Positions 27,404 to 34,085 of a stretch of 64,000 nucleotides of DNA are shown here, in pieces. The notes under the pieces are model-generated. The model did no database searches and had not been told where the DNA came from. It saw nothing but the letters and a program-made list of their open reading frames with translations. A program made the position numbers and the translations under genes. Every line of letters starts with the position of its first letter. The first letter of the stretch is position 1. Source of the stretch: Bryobacterales bacterium (GTDB lineage Bacteria; Acidobacteriota; Terriglobia; Bryobacterales; Bryobacteraceae). The stretch spans positions 1-64,000 of the forward strand of contig CANFEY010000009.1 of assembly GCA_947446025.1 (NCBI GenBank). Reading direction: 5' to 3'.

Positions 27404-28047
27404 AACGTCAATCCATCATCGCAGCGCTTCTCCCCCGCGCCTACCGAGAACAAGTTTTCGGCGACCTGCACGAGCGTGGCTTCCACCTGCGCGACGTTGC
27501 CAACGTGCTCCCGCGCGTCTGGACCAGCTGCCTCATCCGCAGCGTGACCGGTCCCGTACCCCAACTCGCCCTTGCCACCGATGCCGCCATCGACGCCCGC
27601 ACGCAGGAATTGGCCCGGCAAGGTGCTCGCGCTTACCAATTCATGGTATTTGTTTGGGGATTCTGTCTTCCTTACCGAAAACATTCCCCGGACCTTGCCC
27701 TCTGGCAAGTCTTGGCGGTGTGTCGGGCAATCGGACTAATCACGGTCCCTGGATACTTTGTTGCCCTCCGTAGAGCCTTACCCTTGGAGACGGCATTCAA
27801 CCGATCACGTGCTCAACTGGTGAGCCGCTATCGTTAGCAGATCGACTATCAGGTCACGCTCTCAACGCAAACGCTGCATGCGGCGTGGCTAATCGTCGCC
27901 TATTGGGTCCTCAACTGGACCAGAACAGGGCGGGTTCCGTCGGCGCCCTTTCTCTTTGTTCCGGTAATCGTGGCCTTCGCCATCTACTTCAAGAACCGCA
28001 TCACCAGGCTCCGGCGCGAACTCGCCTCCCTCGAAACCACCGCGTGA
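27400..28047 (+). pseudogene. Permease-prefix-like membrane protein, copy 2, with in-frame TAG
   Basis: Second tandem paralogue. The motif ALLPRAYREQVFGDLHERGF and VLPRVWTS is closest to copy 1. After two membrane segments (MVFVWGFCLPY; AIGLITVPGYFVALR) the frame meets TAG at 27835-27837 in the TM2-TM3 linker. The same frame then stays open for 69 codons to TGA at 28045 and encodes TM3-TM4 (LHAAWLIVAYWVLNW; FLFVPVIVAFAIYF) and a charged end (RITRLRRELASLE). Full length would be 215 residues. The interrupted codon sits before CAG and may itself have been CAG. It starts in an ATGA overlap with copy 1. Confidence 0.75.
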
Positions 28048-28119
28048 AATAACGAAAATGAGAAAACGAACCCAAGCCTGTTTCGTCAACTTGTTGCCAG
28101 CACAGGACTAACACCCCAC

Positions 28120-28854
28120 ATGCGCGAGCCTCCCCAATTCGCCCAAATCTTCGCCGAACATTCGCTCCCGCCCAGCTACCGGGGCCAGGTCCTCGGAGAC
28201 CTCGAAGAGCGCTTCCGCGATGCTCCCCGCCACCCTGCGCTCCACTATTGTCTCGACGCCGTCTCCGCCGTCTTCCGCGTTCTCTTCAACGGCCAGCACC
28301 CGGTCCGCCTAACCCACAGCGATCTCCGCAAGCGTGCCGACGCATTTCAAGATTCCATCTGGCGGCGCAACATCGTATCGGCAGTGATGTTCTTGCTGTT
28401 CTTGCTACCCCTGCAGCTCGTCGGCTTGGCCCGCGCGACAGCGATCTATCCGCGAGCCCTCCACGTACTCGCACTGATTCTTTTTGCCCTGTGGCTCCGC
28501 GTTCAATGGACCCGAGGCGGTGCCCGCACAGTTCCCGACTCGCTTTCGGAACAAGAACTGCGCATCTTCCACCGCGCTCAACTGATCCACCGCCGCGATT
28601 TCGCCCTGGCGTCTTTCCATACTTTGTATGCCAGCGTCTCCCTCTGGCTGGCGCTGTGGCTCCCCATCAAATGGAGTGCGATCTGGACCATGTCCGCCCA
28701 CTTCTGGGGCCTCGCCGTCTTCCCTTTTGCGGTGATGCTGTCCTTCCTCATCCCCCGCACCCGCCGTGACGTCGCCGCGCAGCTACAAAAACTGCAACAC
28801 GAGATCGACGAACTGGCGGAACCTACTCCCAGTTTGCGCTCAGACAAGCGTTGA
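28120..28854 (+). CDS. Permease-prefix-like membrane protein, copy 3 (intact)
   Basis: The only uninterrupted member of the tandem family, 244 residues. The prefix motif SLPPSYRGQVLGDLEERFRD (about residues 15-35) resembles the N-terminal prefix domain of acidobacterial duplicated orphan permeases. Four membrane helices follow in two pairs (VSAVMFLLFLLPLQLVGLA; LHVLALILFALWLRV; ASVSLWLALWLP; FWGLAVFPFAVMLSFLI), then a coiled-coil-like end (VAAQLQKLQHEIDEL). There is no MacB/FtsX permease domain, so this is a stand-alone prefix-plus-helix protein of unknown job. It lies 72 bases after copy 2 and overlaps the next gene convergently by 32 bases. Confidence 0.78.
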   Translation: MREPPQFAQIFAEHSLPPSYRGQVLGDLEERFRDAPRHPALHYCLDAVSAVFRVLFNGQHPVRLTHSDLRKRADAFQDSIWRRNIVSAVMFLLFLLPLQLVGLARATAIYPRALHVLALILFALWLRVQWTRGGARTVPDSLSEQELRIFHRAQLIHRRDFALASFHTLYASVSLWLALWLPIKWSAIWTMSAHFWGLAVFPFAVMLSFLIPRTRRDVAAQLQKLQHEIDELAEPTPSLRSDKR

Positions 28855-29257
28855 TTGCCGTCATAGCTCCCCGCAGCAGAGCGCCAGCGGAGGCCACGTC
28901 CGCCGCAATCAAGCCCGTCACCGACTGTGACGCTTCGGCACACAGCGTGGACGCCTCAGCCACCGCATGCGCTGCTCTGGCTGGGACATCGAGCATGGCG
29001 TGCTTGCTTCTCGTTTGGATGTAAGCATGGACCGCGGCCACATCCGCATCCGCCGCGGAGCGGAGTTCCTCGATCAATCGCAGCGCTGGCTCCAACAGTT
29101 CCGGGCGCTGACCAGTAATGCGCAGCACCTTCACCAGCAGGCTCAAACCCAGCGCAGCGGTGACGCAGGCGACGGCCACTCCGGCGGGGGCGGGTTGCGC
29201 GGCGGCAACCTCGGATTGAAACTCGGCTAGGGGGACCTGCCACACGGATGCGCTCAT
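28823..29257 (-). CDS. Short formiminotransferase-cyclodeaminase-like protein
   Basis: A 144-residue all-helical protein matching the cyclodeaminase/cyclohydrolase fold (FTCD C-domain, FchA), which acts on formimino- or methenyl-tetrahydrofolate. The opening PLAEFQSEVAAAQPAPAGVA lines up with the family's substrate loop, but the usual PTPGGGS motif has become PAPAGVA and the total length is shorter than the usual ~200. Both changes argue against normal catalysis, so it may be a degenerate or structural homologue. It faces the tandem-paralogue gene and overlaps its end by 32 bases. The start is the ATG at 29257. Confidence 0.65.
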   Translation of the reverse strand: MSASVWQVPLAEFQSEVAAAQPAPAGVAVACVTAALGLSLLVKVLRITGQRPELLEPALRLIEELRSAADADVAAVHAYIQTRSKHAMLDVPARAAHAVAEASTLCAEASQSVTGLIAADVASAGALLRGAMTAINACLSANWE

Positions 29258-29282
29258 GCCATAGAATGTACCAGAGGCTCCT

Positions 29283-30101
29283 ATGACTCTTCTACCACTC
29301 GCCGCAGCTCTCGTGTTGGCCGCGCCAGCGTTCGCCCAGTTGGATCTAAGCGGCGCATGGGCATCGATTCGCAATGAAGACCAGATGGAGCGCGGGCCGG
29401 GGCCGGATCTGGTGGACTTCGCGGGGTTGCCGATCAACGACTTCGCGCGCCAGTGGGCGCTCGCCTGGGACCCGGACCGTCTGGGCTTGCAGGAACACCA
29501 GTGCCAGGTGCATACCGCCGCCTACATCCACCGCGGTCCACTGCGGCTGCGCATCTGGGAAGAGCGCGACCCGCAGACGCAAACCATCGTCGCCATCCAC
29601 CTTTACTCCAGCACCTATGAGCAGAATCGCGTCGTCTACATGGATGGCCGGCCGCATCCGCCGGAGTACGCGGCGCACACCTGGATGGGATTTTCGACCG
29701 GCAAGTGGGATGGCAACGTGTTGACCATCCACACCACGCACCTCAAGCAAGGCTGGCACCGCCGCAACGGGCTGCCCTCTAGCGACCTCATCACCCTGGA
29801 CGAACACTTTATCCGCCATGGCGACGCCTTCACTCACGTGAGCATCGTGACCGATCCGGTGTACCTGGCCGAGCCTCTGATCAAGAGCGAGGACTACGTG
29901 GTGGACGAAAATACCGGCGGCAACTGGCTGTGGCCGTGTGAGTATGTGAACGAGCTTCCCGGCCAGCCGCGCGACCGCGTACAGAGCTTCCTGCCGGGGA
30001 CCAATCCGTTCCTGAAGGAATTTGCCGATAAGTACGGCCTGACGCAGCAAGACGTGATGGGCGGACCTGAGACCATGTATCCGGAGTACAAACGCAAGTG
30101 A
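29283..30101 (+). CDS. Secreted protein of unknown function (GKWDGNVL family)
   Basis: A 272-residue exported protein with a signal peptide ending around LAAPAFAQ (residue 19). The mature part begins LDLSGAWASIRNED and contains YMDGRPHPPEYAAHTWMGFS then TGKWDGNVLTIHTTHLKQGW, a pattern shared with the next gene (WMGHSVGKWEGETLVIDTVGF). This beta-rich, lipocalin-like family is abundant in acidobacteria but has no assigned role. The stop overlaps the GTG start of the next gene (GTGA), so the two are co-expressed and may form a secreted pair. Confidence 0.75.
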   Translation: MTLLPLAAALVLAAPAFAQLDLSGAWASIRNEDQMERGPGPDLVDFAGLPINDFARQWALAWDPDRLGLQEHQCQVHTAAYIHRGPLRLRIWEERDPQTQTIVAIHLYSSTYEQNRVVYMDGRPHPPEYAAHTWMGFSTGKWDGNVLTIHTTHLKQGWHRRNGLPSSDLITLDEHFIRHGDAFTHVSIVTDPVYLAEPLIKSEDYVVDENTGGNWLWPCEYVNELPGQPRDRVQSFLPGTNPFLKEFADKYGLTQQDVMGGPETMYPEYKRK

Positions 30102-30853
30102 AATTGACGATCCTATGTTTGACGTGCGCCGCTCTGGCGCTAGCGCAGCCGCCCGCCGGGGCCGCCAAACCGAAGCCCGCTCCCGAACCCGCGTGGACGA
30201 AAAAGACGCCGTGGGGAGATCCTGACTTCAGCGGCGTGTGGCAGCAGCGCTTCGTGGACAAGAACGGGAGGCCCGTGGTCGGGCTGGACCTGGCCGACTT
30301 CGCGGATATCCCCTATACGCCCGCATCGAAGGCGAAGTACGACTTCAACCAGACGGGCAAGGGGCAGGCCCTCGATCCCGAATCAGCGTGTTTGCCTGCC
30401 GGCGTGCCGCGCTCCACCGGGCTTCCGTATCCTCTGCGTTTCATGCAGTCGCCTGGGTTGATCGCGATTCTGCTCGAAGGCAACGTCCACTCCTACCGCC
30501 TGATCCTCATGAACCAGCAGCATCCCAAAGACGTGAACCCTACGTGGATGGGGCACTCGGTGGGCAAGTGGGAAGGCGAGACGCTGGTGATTGACACGGT
30601 GGGCTTCAACGACAAGACTTGGCTCGATCCCGGCGGGCACATCCACTCCGATAAATTGCACACGGTGGAGCGCTTCACGCGGACGACCGAAAACGGGCTG
30701 CGTTACGAGTTCACGATCGATGATCCTGAGGCCTACACCAAACCGTGGGGTTGGAGCTACACGCTGCTGGGCCACCACGACTGGGAAATCATTGAGTACG
30801 TGTGCAACGAAAACAACAAAGACATTGAGCACATGATCGATGGCAACAAGTGA
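30098..30853 (+). CDS. Secreted protein of unknown function, paralogue of the preceding gene
   Basis: A 251-residue protein from a GTG inside the previous stop (GTGA). A signal peptide (MKLTILCLTCAALALAQPP) is followed by a Pro/Ala/Lys stretch, then KKTPWGDPDFSGVWQQRFVD. The shared core is NPTWMGHSVGKWEGETLVI then DTVGFNDKTWLDPGGHIHS, and the end is PWGWSYTLLGHHDWEIIEYVC. The function is unknown. The repeated GVW and GKW-G-TL blocks in both members suggest a duplicated beta-barrel binding protein. The methyltransferase gene starts 14 bases before its stop. Confidence 0.75.
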   Translation: MKLTILCLTCAALALAQPPAGAAKPKPAPEPAWTKKTPWGDPDFSGVWQQRFVDKNGRPVVGLDLADFADIPYTPASKAKYDFNQTGKGQALDPESACLPAGVPRSTGLPYPLRFMQSPGLIAILLEGNVHSYRLILMNQQHPKDVNPTWMGHSVGKWEGETLVIDTVGFNDKTWLDPGGHIHSDKLHTVERFTRTTENGLRYEFTIDDPEAYTKPWGWSYTLLGHHDWEIIEYVCNENNKDIEHMIDGNK

Positions 30854-31577
30854 CGGCTATTCCAGCCGGGATTTAGTCTACATCCACGACGACGGGTTCA
30901 ACAGCTACGCGCTGGACGCGGCTCCGTCGATTTTGAAAGCACTGCGCGAGCACGGCATCCACAATGGGTTGGTCGTCGATCTGGGCAGCGGCACCGGGCG
31001 CTGGGTGGGCGAACTGGTGAACGTCGGCTATGAGTGCCGCGGCATTGACCAATCGCCGGAGATGGTCCGCTACGCCAAGCAGGTTGCCCCGAAGGTGATG
31101 TTCAGCGTGGCGTCGATTTTCGAGTCGCCGCTGCCCAAGTGCCGCGCGGTTACATCGATGGGGGAATGCCTCAATTACCGCTTCGGCGATGTGCGCACCA
31201 GCAAAGCCGCGCTCAAGAAGCTATTTCAGCGGGTGTTTGAGGCGCTGGAACCCGGCGGGGTGTTCGTCTTCGACATCGCTACGCCGGCCCGCGCGCCGAA
31301 GGCGAACCCCCGGGTACACCGGCGCGACGGTAAGGACTGGGCGATCGTCTCCGTCACAACGAAAATCCCCGGCGGCCTGCGGCGCAGCATGGTGTTCTTC
31401 CGGCGCTACGGAGAGATGTATCGCAGGGGCACGGAGACGCATGACTTGAGTTTGTATCCAGTGGCGGACGTGCTGGCCTTGCTACGGCAGTGCGGGTTCC
31501 GCTCACGCAGGCTGCCTGCGAAGGGCTACTTTCAGGAAATCCCCGGAATGGCATGGTTTCTGGCTGAGAAACGATAG
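30840..31577 (+). CDS. Class I SAM-dependent methyltransferase
   Basis: A 245-residue methyltransferase. Motif I LVVDLGSGTGRWVGEL (about residues 43-58), the acidic residue at ECRGIDQSPEMV, and EALEPGGVFVFDIATP (motif IV-VI) are clear. Its C-terminal part carries an RRSMVFFRRYGEMYRRG segment resembling the family-specific cap of small-molecule methyltransferases. The start overlaps the secreted-protein gene by 14 bases, which hints at coupled expression though their roles look unrelated. The target is unknown. A terminator-like hairpin follows. Confidence 0.82.
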   Translation: MATSDGYSSRDLVYIHDDGFNSYALDAAPSILKALREHGIHNGLVVDLGSGTGRWVGELVNVGYECRGIDQSPEMVRYAKQVAPKVMFSVASIFESPLPKCRAVTSMGECLNYRFGDVRTSKAALKKLFQRVFEALEPGGVFVFDIATPARAPKANPRVHRRDGKDWAIVSVTTKIPGGLRRSMVFFRRYGEMYRRGTETHDLSLYPVADVLALLRQCGFRSRRLPAKGYFQEIPGMAWFLAEKR

Positions 31578-31581
31578 AGGG

Positions 31582-31618
31582 AGATCGGGAGTTACGGTGT
31601 CTGACACCGATCTTTTTT
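31582..31618. terminator. Terminator-like hairpin between convergent genes, REP-derived
   Basis: A 7-bp stem AGATCGG/CCGATCT (31582-31588 with 31607-31613) is followed by a T6 run, giving an intrinsic terminator for the methyltransferase. Nested in its loop is the palindrome CGGTGTCTGACACCG (31595-31609). The edge CGGGAGTT also flanks the 31-bp repeat at 18870, so this may be a related repetitive element that now doubles as a terminator. Confidence 0.7.
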
Positions 31619-31621
31619 GGG

Positions 31622-32329
31622 CTAGCGTCCGCCAGTGACGTCCAGGATCGAGCCGGTGACATAGGACGCCTCGTCCGATAGCAGCCACAGAATGGCGGCG
31701 GCCACTTCTTCGGCAGTTCCGCCGCGCTGCATGGGGACGCCGGATTTCAATCGGTCTACGCGCCCCGGCTCTCCGCCGTCGGCGTGCATATCGGTGTAGA
31801 TCAGACCTGGGCGCACGGCGTTGACGCGGATGCCCTCGGCGGCTACTTCCTTGGCCAGACCCACGGTCAGGGTGTCGACCGCCCCCTTGCTGGCCGCGTA
31901 GTCGATGTACTCGTTCGGCGACCCAATCCGCGCCGCGGCGGACGAGACGTTCACAATCGCTCCGCCGGCCCCACCGTGTTTGGTGGACATACGGCGAACG
32001 GCTTCGCGGGCGCACAGCAAGGCCCCCACGGCGTTGACGGTGAAGATGCGTTGGATGCGTGCGGCGTCCATTTGGTCCAGGCGGAGCTGAGGTTCCAGGA
32101 TCGCGGCATTGTTCACGAACCCGCGGACAGGGCCGGCCGCGCTTGCCGCATCGAACAGGCGGATGATGTCGGCCTCACTTGAAATGTCAGCCTGCACCGC
32201 CGTGCCCAGGTCGAGGCCGGGATTCCGCGAATAGCTGTAAACAACCGTCCACCCCCGCTCCGCCGCAAGTTTCACAGTGGCGGCGCCGATTCCCCGGCTC
32301 CCTCCGGTAACGATGAGTACTTGTTTCAA
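31622..32329 (-). CDS. Short-chain dehydrogenase/reductase
   Basis: A 235-residue SDR. The NAD(P)-binding motif TGGSRGIGAATVKLAAERGW opens the protein, NNAAI is the structural motif, the catalytic triad is Ser in IVNVSSAAA with YIDYAASKGAVDTL (Tyr and Lys), and the C-terminus GSILDVTGGR is typical. It resembles glucose/ribitol-type or YgfF-like SDRs, so the substrate is unknown. I choose the TTG at 32329 because GGAGGG (32333-32338) sits four bases upstream. An ATG at 32350 in the same frame is an alternative with no better ribosome-binding site. It is divergent from the PQQ dehydrogenase. Confidence 0.88.
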   Translation of the reverse strand: MKQVLIVTGGSRGIGAATVKLAAERGWTVVYSYSRNPGLDLGTAVQADISSEADIIRLFDAASAAGPVRGFVNNAAILEPQLRLDQMDAARIQRIFTVNAVGALLCAREAVRRMSTKHGGAGGAIVNVSSAAARIGSPNEYIDYAASKGAVDTLTVGLAKEVAAEGIRVNAVRPGLIYTDMHADGGEPGRVDRLKSGVPMQRGGTAEEVAAAILWLLSDEASYVTGSILDVTGGR

Positions 32330-32332
32330 CTG

Positions 32333-32338
32333 CCCTCC
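32333..32338 (-). promoter_or_regulatory. Ribosome-binding site deciding the SDR TTG start
   Basis: GGAGGG on the minus strand lies four bases before TTG (32329). It would be coding sequence if the in-frame ATG at 32350 were used, so it favours the TTG. Confidence 0.6.
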
Positions 32339-32375
32339 GAGAAGTATCATAACGTGCGGTGGTGCAATAAAACAC

Positions 32376-34022
32376 ATGAAAACTCAAGCTTTGTTGTTGA
32401 TGGGGATGGCCGGTTTCGCGCTGGCGCAGGGTGGACGGGGAGGGGCTCCGGCGAGGGAAGCTCCGGTGACGGACGTGCCGTTCGCGCGCATTCAGGCGGC
32501 GGAAGCGCAGCCTCAGAATTGGATGACCTTCGGCGGCAACAATATGGGTCAGCACCACAGCCCGCTGAAGCAGATCACGGCGGCGAACGCCAAGGATCTG
32601 GAGTTGAAGTGGGTGTTCCAGACCGGTTCGCTCGAAAAACACGAAGTGACGCCGCTGGTGATCGACGGCGTGATGTACACCATCAAAAGCCCGAATGACG
32701 TAATCGCGCTGGACGCGGCCACCGGCAAGACGATTTGGACCTATGCGCACAAGCCAGCCGCGGGCACAGTGAATCCGTGCTGCGGCAATCTTTCGCGCGG
32801 CGTGGCGATCCTGGGCGATAAGATCTTCTTGGGCGCGCTGGACGCCCGCCTCATCGCCATCAACGCCAAGACCGGCAAGGAACTGTGGAACGTCGAAGTG
32901 GGCGACTACAAGAAGCGCTATTCGATTACGCACGCCCCGCTGGTCATCAAGGACAAAGTGATCGTCGGCGTGGCGGGCGGCGAGCAGGGTATCCGCGGCT
33001 ACATCGCGGCCTATGACGCCAACACCGGCAAGGAAGTGTGGAAGTTCAACACGGTTCCCGGCCCCGGTGAAAAGGGCTACGAGACGTGGTCCGGCGATTC
33101 CTACCTGCATGGCGGCGCGCCCATCTGGGTTACCGGCACCTATGATGCCGCCACCAACCTGACCTATTGGGGCACCGGCAACCCCGGTCCGGATTGGGAC
33201 GGCGCGGCGCGCCTGGGCGACAACCTCTATAGCTGCTCGGTGATTGCGCTGGATGCCGATACGGGCAAGTTGTCCTGGCACTATCAGTTCAACCCGCACA
33301 ATGAATTCGACTGGGACGCGACGCAGGTCCCCGTGCTGGCGGATATCGACTTCGGGGGCCGTCCCCGCAAGACCATGTTGTGGGCCAACCGCAACGGCGT
33401 GTTCTATGTGCTGGATCGCACCACCGGCCAGTTCCTGTTGGGCAAGAGCTTCACCAAGACCAACTGGTACAACGGGTTCGATGAGAAGGGCCGTCCTATG
33501 TTGGCACCCGGCATCGAGCCCACCATCAAGGGGACGCTGGTGTATCCGGGCAACCAGGGTGGGACGAACTGGTACAACTCCTCCTTCAGCCCCGGAACTG
33601 GACTTTTCTACATTCCGGCCTGGGAGAATACCTCCACCACCTACATCAAGGGCGAGGAGCCGCCGGAGTTTCACGAAGGCCAGGGCTTCTCTGGGCTTTT
33701 CCCGAAAGCCGGCGCGACCACGGACGATGTGTTCAGCAGCATCATCGCGATTGATCCTAAGACGGGTGACCGCAAGTGGACCACTAAGCTGTCTGCTGCC
33801 TCAACCGAGGGCGGCATCCTGACCACGGCTGGCAACGTGCTTTTCGCGGGTGGCCGTGACGGCCAGTTCCTGGCGCTGGACGCGCGGGACGGCAAGAAGC
33901 TGTTCGAGACCAACCTGGGACCCTCGGTTTCGGCCGGCGGGATGACGTATGAGGTGAAGGGCAAGCAGTACATCAGCATCCAAGCGGGTGCGGCGATGTT
34001 CACCTTCGGGCTACGGCAGTAG
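32376..34022 (+). CDS. Secreted PQQ-dependent dehydrogenase (quinoprotein alcohol-dehydrogenase type)
   Basis: A 548-residue eight-bladed propeller enzyme with a Sec signal peptide (MKTQALLLMGMAGFALAQG). Blade repeats such as VIALDAATGKTIWTY and DARLIAINAKTGKELWNVEV are PQQ repeats. The adjacent cysteines C135-C136 (PCCGNLSRG) form the vicinal disulfide seen over PQQ in methanol and ethanol dehydrogenases, and FDWDATQVP holds the probable catalytic Asp. It oxidises an alcohol in the periplasm and must pass electrons to a separate cytochrome, since it has no haem domain. Three PQQ enzymes occur in this window. Confidence 0.92.
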   Translation: MKTQALLLMGMAGFALAQGGRGGAPAREAPVTDVPFARIQAAEAQPQNWMTFGGNNMGQHHSPLKQITAANAKDLELKWVFQTGSLEKHEVTPLVIDGVMYTIKSPNDVIALDAATGKTIWTYAHKPAAGTVNPCCGNLSRGVAILGDKIFLGALDARLIAINAKTGKELWNVEVGDYKKRYSITHAPLVIKDKVIVGVAGGEQGIRGYIAAYDANTGKEVWKFNTVPGPGEKGYETWSGDSYLHGGAPIWVTGTYDAATNLTYWGTGNPGPDWDGAARLGDNLYSCSVIALDADTGKLSWHYQFNPHNEFDWDATQVPVLADIDFGGRPRKTMLWANRNGVFYVLDRTTGQFLLGKSFTKTNWYNGFDEKGRPMLAPGIEPTIKGTLVYPGNQGGTNWYNSSFSPGTGLFYIPAWENTSTTYIKGEEPPEFHEGQGFSGLFPKAGATTDDVFSSIIAIDPKTGDRKWTTKLSAASTEGGILTTAGNVLFAGGRDGQFLALDARDGKKLFETNLGPSVSAGGMTYEVKGKQYISIQAGAAMFTFGLRQ

Positions 34023-34049
34023 TTTCAAGGTTCGCGGATTCCTGCCGAT

Positions 34050-34085
34050 ACGGGTAACAACGGCCTAGGGTGGCCGTGATCCCGT
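34050..34085 (+). ncRNA. Possible structured leader hairpin before the histidine kinase
   Basis: ACGGG...CCCGT (34050-34054 with 34081-34085) closes over an asymmetric internal loop (TAACA facing GAT) and an inner perfect 6-bp stem ACGGCC/GGCCGT (34060-34065 with 34072-34077) with a TAGGGT loop. A second, GC-rich hairpin lies 42 bases downstream at 34128. The pair has the aptamer-plus-expression-platform look of a riboswitch, but I match no known class. It could also be only 3' UTR of the dehydrogenase gene. Confidence 0.35.

Noticed and set aside
32187-33674. A 495-codon minus-strand frame opposite the first PQQ dehydrogenase
   Set aside because: Low-complexity His/Arg/Gly composition typical of antisense reading; no recognisable domain.
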